Counted from the stretch's first letter, positions 1 to 6,304 are shown. The stretch: 35,531 nt of DNA from CAZKFG01 sp964551985 (GCA_964551985.1 CAZKFG010000016.1:1-35531), one strand, 5' to 3'. Translations and numbers: made by a program. The notes: generated by a model from the letters alone, not told the origin.

Positions 1-44
1 TTACAAGCAAGATGTCGGCGGTTCGATCCCGTCATCGCCCACCA
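1..44 (+). tRNA. tRNA-Val(UAC), 3' half only
   Basis: The window starts inside the anticodon loop. Reading from base 1 gives U33, anticodon TAC at 2-4, anticodon-stem 3' strand GCAAG, a 5-nt variable loop, T-stem GGCGG paired with CCGTC around a TTCGATC loop, acceptor 3' strand ATCGCCC, discriminator A and an encoded CCA (42-44). The 5' half lies upstream of the window. It borders the integrase gene, as expected for a tRNA used as an integration site. Confidence 0.9.
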
Positions 45-56
45 AGTAAAATTGCG
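1..56. other. Probable attachment site (attL) at the tRNA 3' end
   Basis: Tyrosine integrases often recombine within tRNA 3' ends and restore the gene with phage-carried sequence. Here the integrase stop codon lies about 90 bp from the CCA end and no other gene intervenes. The exact core cannot be set because the second copy lies outside the window. Confidence 0.45.
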
Positions 57-87
57 GACTTTCGAGATTTTCGAAAGTCTGTTTTTT
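57..87 (+). terminator. Intrinsic terminator downstream of tRNA-Val
   Basis: A 9-bp perfect stem (GACTTTCGA at 57-65 with TCGAAAGTC at 71-79) with a 5-nt loop is followed by a T-rich tract from 82. It would end tRNA transcription before it runs antisense into the integrase gene. It lies past the CCA end, so it may be phage DNA. Confidence 0.75.
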
Positions 88-121
88 GTTTTTGTGTCTT
101 ATTTTGTGTCTTATTTTTCCG

Positions 122-152
122 CAAAAGAAAATACCTACAATTTTGCAGGTAT
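122..152 (-). terminator. Intrinsic terminator at the end of the integrase gene
   Basis: On the minus strand an AATACCTGCA...TGTAGGTATT hairpin (131-152, one mismatch) overlaps the integrase stop codon and is followed by a TTTTCTTTT tract. Together with the plus-strand hairpin at 57 it separates the tRNA and integrase transcripts. Confidence 0.65.
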
Positions 153-1274
153 TATATTTTCCAGTACGGATTGAGAAGCTATTGCAGCTCTGTCATCATT
201 TGTTTCAACAACGTGAATATATGTATTGAGTGTAAAGCCTTTGTTTGTATGTCCTAGCTGTTTAGAGGTTAGGGCTATATCAATCCCTTGCTTGATTAGA
301 TTGCTGCCGTACATGTGTCTTAGAGTGTGTGGCGTTATTCTATTTATGCCGAGTGTCTTGCACGCTCTTTTTAGCATATTATTGAAGGCATCTGGCTGGG
401 TTATTTTGTTTTGGTTGTAAAATAACCAGCCTTCTAGGGGTATTATTTTTAATGATTGTATGTATTTTTGCATTAGAACAAAAATCATCTCTGGCATTGT
501 GAGATTTCTTGCGCTGGTTTTTGTTTTTGTCGGAACGACTTGTATGCCTTGTCCGGACAGATATATGACGGCTCTATTTATGGCGATGGTTTTTGTTTTT
601 AGGTCGATGTCTTTTATTTGTAGTCCGAATATTTCTTCTCGGCGTAAGCCCATACCAAGAGCGAGCATAAACCATAGTTTGTGGTTTAGTTCTTTTTTTG
701 TAAAAATGTGATTGGCTAATTTTGCAATGTCATCTTGTGATGGCATTATTTTTATGCCTTTTTGTGCTTTGGGGCGGTCTACTTTATTGAGCGGATTAGA
801 TTGCACGACGTCCCATTTTACAGCGAAGTTAAAGAGTTTGTTTAGTAGTTTGTAGTGTTTTTTTATTGTTTCTGGCGACAATGTTTTGTTTTTGAGGGTA
901 ACTGTGCGTAGATTTTCAAAGAAACTAACACATATTAAATTGTTTATTTTATCGATGCGTACGCCGCCGAAGGCTTTGGATATTCTGTCGTATAGGTAGT
1001 CTTCATTGTTGATTGTAGATGTTGACAGGTGTCCTTGTGCATAGTTTTCTTTCCAAAAGTCATAGAATTGGTCTAAGGTCATTTTTTCGTCTGTTGAGGC
1101 TAAGTGTTTTCCTTTTAGGCATTCGGCTTTGAATAGGGCATATTGTTTGGTGGCTTCGGTTAGGTTTTTACATATCACAGTCTTTCGATAAAGTACTTGG
1201 TCTTTACCCAAATAGCCGCCGGATACTGTTAATATGTATTTGTTGTTGGCTCTAGGTTCTATTGTTTTTGGCAT
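135..1274 (-). CDS. int: Tyrosine-type site-specific integrase
   Basis: A 379-aa phage integrase that would insert and excise the prophage at the adjacent tRNA-Val. Residues about 60-160 form the SAM-like core-binding domain and 180-375 the catalytic domain. The catalytic set is visible: R211 in GLRRE, H316 and R319 in HTLRH, H342 in LGH, and nucleophile Y352. A longer frame opens at 1385, but its extra residues are unlike an integrase N-terminus. The ATG at 1274 has an AGGTG site 5 nt upstream, so I chose it. Codons are A/C-rich, like the early phage genes. Confidence 0.95.
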   Translation of the reverse strand: MPKTIEPRANNKYILTVSGGYLGKDQVLYRKTVICKNLTEATKQYALFKAECLKGKHLASTDEKMTLDQFYDFWKENYAQGHLSTSTINNEDYLYDRISKAFGGVRIDKINNLICVSFFENLRTVTLKNKTLSPETIKKHYKLLNKLFNFAVKWDVVQSNPLNKVDRPKAQKGIKIMPSQDDIAKLANHIFTKKELNHKLWFMLALGMGLRREEIFGLQIKDIDLKTKTIAINRAVIYLSGQGIQVVPTKTKTSARNLTMPEMIFVLMQKYIQSLKIIPLEGWLFYNQNKITQPDAFNNMLKRACKTLGINRITPHTLRHMYGSNLIKQGIDIALTSKQLGHTNKGFTLNTYIHVVETNDDRAAIASQSVLENIIPAKL

Positions 1275-1356
1275 GTTTTCACCTGCTTTAAAAATATTCA
1301 ATGTTTTTTCTTTAGGAAAGGTGTAAATATTAATAAGTAAATTAATAGATAAAAGC

Positions 1357-1385
1357 TTATAAAATAAACTTAGTATCGAGTTCAA
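1357..1385 (-). promoter_or_regulatory. Candidate integrase promoter
   Basis: On the minus strand TTGAAC (1380-1385) and TTATAA (1357-1362) are 17 bp apart, about 80 bp upstream of the integrase start. The promoter overlaps the 3' end of the preceding gene. The -10 match is only moderate. Confidence 0.35.
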
Positions 1386-2556
1386 AATTATTTTTTAAGA
1401 TAGTTTTATTTTTTAAGGCTTTTGGTGGATTTTTGTATTTGATAGATTTCATTAGAGCTAAAAAACCTGTGTTTTCTGTTGTATTTTTTGTTGTACTTAA
1501 AATATATTCGTACATAATTCCGTCTAAATATATTACATAGGATTTAAGGGTTAGAGTGAATATAGTGTTGTTAGTTTCGATATCGCTTTTTCTTATAACT
1601 TTAAAATATTTAATATCGTTTATAATTTCATAATCTACAGAAATAATTTTTGATGTATCAGTAGCAAACATTTCTTTTACATCTTCAATAGAAAAAATAT
1701 CGCTATTTAAGTCGCTTTTTTTAAAAGCTTTTTTTAGATCATCAGGCAATTGACTCCATATATCAGTAAAACCGAACATGATTGTATCGTTGTTGTTTAC
1801 GTATTTGATTTTTAGGTGTTTACGCTCTTTGAAAAGCGGTTTTTCTAGCCAGCCTGTAGGGAGTTTAAAACTTACGCCTATATTTTCGTTATTATAGTAA
1901 ACTTCTTTATTGTTTAATGTTGAAAAAACAGCACTGTCAACTATTGTTTGAAAAGGCTTTTGCATATAGATATTAGCTGTTTTGTTATAAGAATGCATTG
2001 TAATGCTTATTGGTTTATTTTTGTATACGGTATAGTACTGAGTGGTACGTGTTAATCCTCTTTCAGTTGACTGTTCAAGAAATGCTTTTAAGAACTTGGT
2101 TTGTTCATTTTGATATATTTCGCAACCTTTATATGTAAGTCCTAATTTTGTGTATTCACTCTCAATGCTAGAGAGCATTTCTCTCATAATTTGGTCATTG
2201 GGAATATCCAAAAAGTGTACGCCTGATAGTTTAGCATTTTCCGGCATTATTATAACAATTTCATATGATAAGTCTTTTGCGATAGCATTTAGATAGATAC
2301 CGGCAGATTTGTAATAATTTTCTAAAGCTGCTTTGTCAAAACCAAATAAAGCAAGGTTTTTGTCTTTCGGGTCGATATTTCTTGTAAACACAACTAGATT
2401 ATTTGGTAAATCAATGCTTAAATCTAGTTCGTTAATTGTGTGCTTTACAGTGTTTGCAGCAAATATTGTATTTGTAGAGAAAAATAAAAGAATAAAGATA
2501 AAAATACTAGATAATAATTTGCTAAAATTTTGCCGCTTGCGTTTTATTGTAATCAT
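1357..2556 (-). CDS. Secreted protein of unknown function, two similar halves
   Basis: I do not recognise the family with certainty. The 399-aa product starts with basic residues, then a hydrophobic segment (about 15-30) ending in an AxA-like cleavage site (IFAAN), so it is probably exported. The mature part has two related halves, each opening with a beta motif (IDLPNN near 50, FKLPTGW near 230), like PsbP/DcrB-type domains; that is inference. The ATG at 2556 is preferred over a GTG at 2568, although neither has a strong ribosome site. It is probably lysogenic cargo and not part of the phage lytic cycle. Confidence 0.7.
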   Translation of the reverse strand: MITIKRKRQNFSKLLSSIFIFILLFFSTNTIFAANTVKHTINELDLSIDLPNNLVVFTRNIDPKDKNLALFGFDKAALENYYKSAGIYLNAIAKDLSYEIVIIMPENAKLSGVHFLDIPNDQIMREMLSSIESEYTKLGLTYKGCEIYQNEQTKFLKAFLEQSTERGLTRTTQYYTVYKNKPISITMHSYNKTANIYMQKPFQTIVDSAVFSTLNNKEVYYNNENIGVSFKLPTGWLEKPLFKERKHLKIKYVNNNDTIMFGFTDIWSQLPDDLKKAFKKSDLNSDIFSIEDVKEMFATDTSKIISVDYEIINDIKYFKVIRKSDIETNNTIFTLTLKSYVIYLDGIMYEYILSTTKNTTENTGFLALMKSIKYKNPPKALKNKTILKNNFELDTKFIL

Positions 2557-2614
2557 ATAATCACACACTTTCTAATATTTATCCATTTTACTTACCAAAT
2601 ACAAAAGCCGTTGA

Positions 2615-3043
2615 TTAATAGTGTTTTAGATAATATTCATAGGTTTTAAGCATCACGGATTCCCACATACTTCCAGGCGGAATATCTACCCATTGACTTG
2701 TTGTTTTTAAATAGTCAAGGCTGGTATTGCTTTTCGAATAATAAAAAGCCGATAATATTCGAAATTTTTGGTTTTTAAAATCAAATTCGTGCTTAACTAG
2801 GGTATGCGATACAGCTTCTTTGTAACCAAAATCTTTTGAAATTTTTTCGCCATATGCTTCTGTATATTGATATTTTAGCCAAACAGTATAGTTTTTAGAA
2901 TAGTCAACTTTTTGGAAAGATTGCGTATCAAAGAAAAAGCCTACTTTATTATCAGATGTAATCCATTCCCAATTTGCTGCGTTTGCTATGCTTGCAAAGC
3001 TTAGCACTGTTAAAAATAAAATAACTGTTAATATTTTTTTCAT
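2615..3043 (-). CDS. Small secreted protein, surface-adhesin E-like
   Basis: The 142-aa product begins MKKIL, then a hydrophobic stretch and an ANAAN signal-peptidase site near residue 23. The mature N-terminus (WEWITSDNKVGFFFDTQSF) resembles the surface-adhesin E family of small secreted proteins, in which a tryptophan-led beta strand is followed by a D-x-x-S-F segment. That family call is from memory of the pattern. It lies between another secreted protein and a small membrane protein on the same strand, as expected of an envelope-directed cargo cluster. A GTGG-rich site precedes the ATG. Confidence 0.7.
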   Translation of the reverse strand: MKKILTVILFLTVLSFASIANAANWEWITSDNKVGFFFDTQSFQKVDYSKNYTVWLKYQYTEAYGEKISKDFGYKEAVSHTLVKHEFDFKNQKFRILSAFYYSKSNTSLDYLKTTSQWVDIPPGSMWESVMLKTYEYYLKHY

Positions 3044-3076
3044 TTTTCCACCACTTTCTTAATTTTAAACATTTTT

Positions 3077-3235
3077 TTATTTTCTTAATTGAGCTCGCAT
3101 TGCCGCTAAAAAACAGATTATAATAATTCCTAAAATGATTATGCCTGTCATTTTTAGATATTTTTTGTCTTTATATGCGTTTTTTGCAAAGTTATATGTA
3201 AGCATAATTGTAATGACACCGAAAACTGAAGACAA
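3077..3235 (-). CDS. Small single-pass membrane protein, TTG start
   Basis: A 52-aa open frame with an excellent ribosome site (AGGTAGGTG, 6 nt from a TTG start). The product has a moderately hydrophobic N-terminus, a charged middle (KNAYKDKKYLK) and a strong transmembrane segment at about 30-46 rich in isoleucine, ending in basic residues. It is co-directional with the secreted-protein genes. No family is recognised. The start codon and the short length make it easy to miss. Confidence 0.6.
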   Translation of the reverse strand: MSSVFGVITIMLTYNFAKNAYKDKKYLKMTGIIILGIIIICFLAAMRAQLRK

Positions 3236-3271
3236 GATTTTCACCTACCTTCTAAATTTAAATAGCCCTAT

Positions 3272-3299
3272 ATAAAAATAAACCGCCTTTTTTGGCGAT
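3272..3299 (-). terminator. Probable intrinsic terminator after the first repressor operon
   Basis: On the minus strand ATCGCC and GGCGGT form a 6-bp stem around an A6 loop (3282-3299), followed by TTATTTTTATA. It would end the transcript of the first repressor and the broken small ORF before the small membrane gene. Confidence 0.5.
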
Positions 3300-3353
3300 C
3301 TATTTGTTTTAAAGCTTATGCTAGGAGTATACACCACTAAGCAGGTATAATAA

Positions 3354-3501
3354 TTATTTTTTTGGGTATTTTATATTATGATTTCTTTTTGTAAGTTCTT
3401 TTTTGTAGGTTTTTTTTAAAAGCAAAATTGCATAAGCAATTAGTCTATCTTTAGCAGAATTAGTTAGTTGATCAATGCTTTTTTGTAATTTTTTTTTGCA
3501 T
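3354..3501 (-). pseudogene. Small ORF with a frame break at an A9 tract
   Basis: An ATG at 3501 with a GAGGCG ribosome site opens a frame that stops after 9 codons because of a run of nine A (minus strand; 3490-3498 on plus). With eight A the frame would continue for 48 aa: an amphipathic helix-rich protein (QKSIDQLTNSAKDRLIAYAI) with a lysine-rich tail. Its middle resembles the C-terminal dimerisation helices of small phage repressors, and it lies directly downstream of one. It may be a mutated gene, a sequencing error or a slippage-expressed gene. Confidence 0.45.
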
Positions 3502-3523
3502 TAAATCGCCTCTTTACTGATTT

Positions 3524-3838
3524 TTATTTTCTGTTTTTAGGGTTACTTAGTAGGTCATCGACATAAGCCTCTAACTTATGTTTCCCCTCATCAGATAAAG
3601 CATCATATATTTGTAGTATTTGGAAAGTTTTTTCTTTGGAAACGGAAGGTGTTTTTTTGTCTAACAGGTAGTCTATTGAGACATCGAAATAATTAGCTAT
3701 TTTGATTAACATTTCGTTATCTGGATTTCTAACACCTCTTTCCCAGTTTGAAACTGTATTTTGAGCTACATTTAGCTCTTTTGCAAATTTTTCTTGGCTT
3801 ATATTTTTAGCTTCTCGTAGTGCTTTAAGTTGTAGCAT
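3524..3838 (-). CDS. XRE-family repressor, module 1 (CI-like)
   Basis: A 104-aa protein with an N-terminal helix-turn-helix (residues 1-60; EKFAKELNVAQNTVSNWERG spans the turn and recognition helix). The Y-F-D-V-S-I-D-Y-L-L motif is typical of phage repressors. A C-terminal helical tail (75-100) probably dimerises. No LexA-type peptidase domain is present, so RecA-driven self-cleavage is not expected. It is divergent from the Cro-like gene at 3987, with operators between them. It probably represses the rightward promoter at 3920. Confidence 0.85.
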   Translation of the reverse strand: MLQLKALREAKNISQEKFAKELNVAQNTVSNWERGVRNPDNEMLIKIANYFDVSIDYLLDKKTPSVSKEKTFQILQIYDALSDEGKHKLEAYVDDLLSNPKNRK

Positions 3839-3862
3839 ATATCCACCTCAATGTTTGTTTTT

Positions 3863-3891
3863 ATTATCTCAAAAAGCGATAAGAAAAACAA
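3863..3891 (-). promoter_or_regulatory. Promoter for module 1 repressor
   Basis: On the minus strand TTGTTT (3886-3891) and GATAAT (3863-3868) are 17 bp apart, 25-50 bp upstream of the repressor ATG. An inverted repeat, TTATCTC-N5-GCGATAA (3864-3882), overlaps it and could serve autoregulation. Confidence 0.55.
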
Positions 3892-3963
3892 TATAAAACA
3901 ATAAATATCTCGAAATGGGTTGACAAGTATTTTTATAGGTGATATTATCACAATATGAGATAT
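3864..3963. promoter_or_regulatory. Module 1 operator region
   Basis: Repeated half-sites of the type TTATCTC/ATATCTC lie between the divergent genes: TTATCTC-N5-GCGATAA (3864-3882), ATATCTC (3905-3911), the palindrome TGATATTATCA (3940-3950) over the rightward -10 box, and GAGATAT (3957-3963). This is the usual layout of repressor and Cro operators. The binding assignments are inferred. Confidence 0.5.
3920..3948 (+). promoter_or_regulatory. Rightward promoter of module 1
   Basis: TTGACA (3920-3925), a 17-bp spacer and TATTAT (3943-3948) give a near-consensus sigma-A promoter 40 bp before the Cro-like gene. A palindrome overlaps the -10 box. Confidence 0.75.
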
Positions 3964-3986
3964 TCAATTAGTTGGAGGTGATTTTT

Positions 3987-4217
3987 TTGAGATTATGGCT
4001 TAGGGGATATAGAGAGAAAGTAGGTTTAACACAAGAGGATATAGCAGAGAAGTTAGGAATATCACAGAATTATTATGCTGATATAGAAAATGGTAAACGC
4101 CAAGCGGATATGAATTTATCGCTTGCCGCAAAGTTAGCTGATTTTTTCAATATTCCGCTTTCTGCAATTAGAAATTTTGAGGAAGAGCTGTTGTTGCAAG
4201 ATAAGAGGGGGGCGTGA
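3987..4217 (+). CDS. XRE-family Cro-like protein, module 1
   Basis: A 76-aa helix-turn-helix protein (LTQEDIAEKLGISQNYYADI spans the HTH) with an Asp/Glu-rich short tail. The frame is open from a TTG at 3972, but a GGAGGTG ribosome site (3974-3980) sits 6 nt before the TTG at 3987, which fixes the start. It is transcribed from the promoter at 3920, opposite the module 1 repressor. No lytic gene follows; the next genes run towards it on the minus strand, so it probably acts only in local regulation. Confidence 0.8.
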   Translation: MRLWLRGYREKVGLTQEDIAEKLGISQNYYADIENGKRQADMNLSLAAKLADFFNIPLSAIRNFEEELLLQDKRGA

Positions 4218-4223
4218 GTATAT

Positions 4224-4252
4224 GAAAAAAAGAAAAGCTCTAATTTAGGAGC
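4224..4252 (-). terminator. Weak terminator after the membrane-protein operon
   Basis: On the minus strand a short GCTC...GAGC hairpin (4237-4252) is followed by TTTTCTTTTTTTC. It is correctly placed to end the operon formed by 4954-5178, 4562-4942 and 4264-4518 before it meets the module 1 Cro-like gene. The stem is only 4 bp. Confidence 0.4.
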
Positions 4253-4263
4253 GGTAAGTTTGT

Positions 4264-4518
4264 CTAAAACATTCTACTTGATGCCCATAACAAGATTGAG
4301 ACAAGAATTATATAAACGCTATATTGAATTATATTTATGCCAACAAGAAGACACAAGAAAGCTATGGCATAAAAAAGTACTACTAAAAATCTTTTTTTGA
4401 TGGGTAGATAAATTCCTTTTGATTTTAAGGCAGATATAGCAAGAAACATAGCTGAAAATAAGATGATAGTTGGGACAATGGCTGCCGAAGCTAACTGGAT
4501 TAGCCGATAGGTGGACAT
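4264..4518 (-). CDS. Small integral membrane protein
   Basis: An 84-aa hydrophobic protein with about three transmembrane segments (residues near 6-28, 40-60 and 63-80). The frame extends to an ATG at 4569 overlapping the upstream gene, but the ATG at 4518 has a GGAAGTGA site 5-8 nt upstream, so I chose it. It is the last gene of an operon headed by the module 2 repressor. Small membrane proteins expressed with a repressor are often superinfection-exclusion factors; that role is inference. No family is recognised. Confidence 0.6.
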   Translation of the reverse strand: MSTYRLIQLASAAIVPTIILFSAMFLAISALKSKGIYLPIKKRFLVVLFYAIAFLCLLVGINIIQYSVYIILVSILLWASSRMF

Positions 4519-4561
4519 TGTAATCACTTCCTTAGATTTATTTTTAACAATAAAGTCTTGA

Positions 4562-4942
4562 TTATTCATCTTTTTTGTTTATCGGCTTAGTTGCTTTAAA
4601 GGAGTAAAAAAATAATATCATTAATAAAAAAGAAAAGATAAAAACTACTAAATTGAATTTTGGAGATATAATCCCAGTTACATAATAAATAAAGTCATCC
4701 AATAGTATAAGTACTTGGAAAAAGCCTTTTACTATAAGAGATAGAAAAAAAGCGCATACTAGTAATATTAAAAATACTGACTTTTTGCTTCCATTTTCAT
4801 AGTCTGTTAAAAGAAGGTCAAAGAAACTGGGCATGGATCTTAGTAACATACCTGTCGGGACGAGAATAATAGCTAAAATAAAAATGGGAGCACCTATTAG
4901 AGGGATGCCTAATAATAGCTTTATTTTGTCTAATAGCTTCAT
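4562..4942 (-). CDS. Integral membrane protein
   Basis: A 126-aa protein with transmembrane segments at about 10-35, 55-80 and 95-115 and a short charged C-terminal tail (KPINKKDE). An AAGGAGA site precedes the ATG. The gene starts 11 bp after the module 2 repressor stop codon, so the two are almost certainly cotranscribed in the lysogen. It is a candidate for superinfection exclusion or membrane sensing. No family is recognised. Confidence 0.7.
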   Translation of the reverse strand: MKLLDKIKLLLGIPLIGAPIFILAIILVPTGMLLRSMPSFFDLLLTDYENGSKKSVFLILLVCAFFLSLIVKGFFQVLILLDDFIYYVTGIISPKFNLVVFIFSFLLMILFFYSFKATKPINKKDE

Positions 4943-4953
4943 TTTATTTCTCC

Positions 4954-5178
4954 TTAAGCTTTATGAGAATTTGGGTTGTCACTCCTACCGACAAGGTAAT
5001 CAAGCGACACGTCGAAGTAGTCAGCCAGGGCGATTAATACGGTTGCAGTTGGAACGACTTTTCCATATTCATAAGATTGGTATACACGTTCGGCGACATT
5101 GGCAGCACTGGCAGCTTGTTTTTGAGTAACCTTAAATTCTTTACGAAATCGTTTTAGGGCAGACGGCAAATTAATCAT
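4954..5178 (-). CDS. XRE-family repressor, module 2
   Basis: A 74-aa helix-turn-helix protein. The ATG at 5178 has a perfect GGAGGT site 7 nt upstream; the longer frame to 5250 is rejected because it would run through the operators. The C-terminal segment, from about LADYFD to GRSD, is shared residue for residue with the module 3 repressor and is also conserved in DNA (55 of 59 bp between 4980-5038 and 6014-6072). It is divergent from the gene at 5291. It lacks a peptidase domain. Confidence 0.85.
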   Translation of the reverse strand: MINLPSALKRFRKEFKVTQKQAASAANVAERVYQSYEYGKVVPTATVLIALADYFDVSLDYLVGRSDNPNSHKA

Positions 5179-5208
5179 GGCAATACCTCCAAATTTTTTA
5201 AAAGGATA

Positions 5209-5237
5209 TTGACACGATAAATATAACGTGATAACAT
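5209..5237 (+). promoter_or_regulatory. Rightward promoter of module 2
   Basis: TTGACA (5209-5214), a 17-bp spacer and TAACAT (5232-5237). An operator-like repeat (5213-5230) covers the end of the -35 box and the spacer, so bound repressor would block polymerase. Confidence 0.7.
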
Positions 5238-5265
5238 GAAAACATAGCACGATATAAATAGCGTG
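5213..5265. promoter_or_regulatory. Paired module 2 operators (CACG-N10-CGTG)
   Basis: Two 18-bp inverted repeats, CACGATAAATATAACGTG (5213-5230) and CACGATATAAATAGCGTG (5248-5265), start 35 bp apart between the divergent repressor genes. The first overlaps the rightward promoter. They differ from the module 1 and module 3 sites. Confidence 0.7.
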
Positions 5266-5290
5266 TTAAATACAAAAGGGGTGGTGGTTA

Positions 5291-5515
5291 GTGAGTATTT
5301 TAAAAGATAAACGTGAAAAAATGGGTTTAACGCAAGTGAAAATTGCGAAAGAATCAAAGATAACTGAAAGAGGTTATCAAGATTATGAATACGGTAAAAG
5401 AGAGCCTAAGGTTCGGACTGCAATCCGAATTGCCAAAGTGCTAAACAGCACAGTAGAGGAGTTGTTCCCTGTATCGTCAGCTGTAACTGGTGATATAGAA
5501 ATAAATAGGGGGTGA
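5291..5515 (+). CDS. XRE-family Cro-like protein, module 2
   Basis: A 74-aa helix-turn-helix protein with a GTG start and a GGGGTGG ribosome site. The HTH spans about residues 12-40 (LTQVKIAKESKITERGYQDY), followed by an A-I-R-I-A-K-V-L helix and a V-E-E-L-F motif typical of Cro/CI-like proteins. It is transcribed from the promoter at 5209 together with the next small gene. Confidence 0.8.
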   Translation: MSILKDKREKMGLTQVKIAKESKITERGYQDYEYGKREPKVRTAIRIAKVLNSTVEELFPVSSAVTGDIEINRG

Positions 5516-5519
5516 TTTA

Positions 5520-5720
5520 GTGGAGTTATATGATCCAGCAATTAAAATAGTAGCAATTTTACACGAGCATAAGATTACTTTAAGTAATATTGATGAGGTT
5601 TTTAGTGTTGCTAAAGCATATATTGAAAATAATACTATCGTTTATAATCCTAATGCTTTTAAGGTTAATGATTTGGCAATTTCTGTAATTACAGAAAAGG
5701 TTACAGATTCAAGTGGTTGA
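5520..5720 (+). CDS. Small hypothetical protein
   Basis: A 66-aa protein with a GTG start, a strong AGGGGGTGA site and a 4-bp gap from the Cro-like gene upstream. It is predicted helical in the first half (YDPAIKIVAILHEHKITLSN) and has no membrane segment or known motif. Its last 79 bp overlap the convergent DUF2513 gene on the other strand. No family is recognised. Confidence 0.6.
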   Translation: MELYDPAIKIVAILHEHKITLSNIDEVFSVAKAYIENNTIVYNPNAFKVNDLAISVITEKVTDSSG

Positions 5721-5989
5721 AATTTAGCTTTTGTATTTCCCCAAATGCTATTGTTGCGAATGTTGTCTAAATAGTTCCTGCCAATAGGGGTTATATCTAA
5801 AATGTGAAAATCGCCTGCTGGTTGAATGAAATTACTTTCTCGTAAATATTTTAAGTGGTAACTCAGTTCAAGTCCGTTATAGTTTTGAAGGTTTTTATGT
5901 AAGTGTTCGTAAGATATTTTGTTTTTACCGTCAGAAATTTCTTCTATTTTAAGAAGAAGATTTCTAATTAAATCGTGATTTAGTTTGAT
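5642..5989 (-). CDS. DUF2513-like phage protein, possible ATC start
   Basis: The product begins KLNHDLIRNLLLKIEE after its start, matching the N-terminus I recall for DUF2513 proteins, which occur beside phage regulators and have unknown function. The family start falls on an ATC at 5989, with an AAAGGAG site 8-10 nt upstream. The upstream repressor stop (5994-5996) overlaps this site. In-frame ATGs farther up (6013) lie inside the repressor gene with poor spacing. The last part (to residue 115) overlaps a plus-strand gene. From the ATC it is 115 aa. Confidence 0.65.
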   Translation of the reverse strand: MKLNHDLIRNLLLKIEEISDGKNKISYEHLHKNLQNYNGLELSYHLKYLRESNFIQPAGDFHILDITPIGRNYLDNIRNNSIWGNTKAKFQPLESVTFSVITEIAKSLTLKALGL

Positions 5990-5993
5990 ACTA

Positions 5994-6212
5994 TCATCTC
6001 CTTTCTTTAACATCACTCCTACCAACAAGATAATCAAGCGACACGTCAAAGTAGTCAGCTAGGGCGATTAATCCTTTATAGTCTGGTTTAACATCACCAG
6101 AGGCATAAAATTTAAGGGTACGAGGGGTTAAGTTTAAAAAGTCTGCAAGTTCTTGATAAGTACATTTTTTAGAGGTTTTTAGTTCTTTAAATCTAGTTGA
6201 AAAATAATCCAT
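5994..6212 (-). CDS. XRE-family repressor, module 3
   Basis: A 72-aa helix-turn-helix protein (YQELADFLNLTPRTLKFYAS spans the HTH). The ATG at 6212 is 9 nt from an AGGAG site; the ATG at 6221 is too close to it. The C-terminal segment is nearly identical to the module 2 repressor, in DNA as well, showing duplication. It is divergent from 6345 and upstream of the early operon, so it is the best candidate for the repressor that controls lytic growth. Confidence 0.85.
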   Translation of the reverse strand: MDYFSTRFKELKTSKKCTYQELADFLNLTPRTLKFYASGDVKPDYKGLIALADYFDVSLDYLVGRSDVKERR

Positions 6213-6246
6213 AAAACACATCTCCTAAAAATTTTTTTAAAGATAC

Positions 6247-6276
6247 TTGACAAGTGAAATTAAATTGCACTAAAAT
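6247..6276 (+). promoter_or_regulatory. Rightward promoter of module 3 (probable early promoter)
   Basis: TTGACA (6247-6252), an 18-bp spacer and TAAAAT (6271-6276). An inverted repeat fills the spacer. All following genes to 14323 are on the plus strand, so this is the likely main early promoter. Confidence 0.7.
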
Positions 6277-6304
6277 AAACACATAAGGTGAATTTAAAAT
6301 ACAC
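6254..6304. promoter_or_regulatory. Paired module 3 operators (GTG-N11-CAC)
   Basis: Two 17-bp inverted repeats, GTGAAATTAAATTGCAC (6254-6270) and GTGAATTTAAAATACAC (6288-6304), start 34 bp apart. The first sits in the promoter spacer. The half-sites differ from those of modules 1 and 2. Confidence 0.65.

Noticed and set aside
3524..3838. SOS-cleavable LexA/CI-type repressor
   Set aside because: At 104 aa it lacks the serine peptidase domain; induction must work otherwise.
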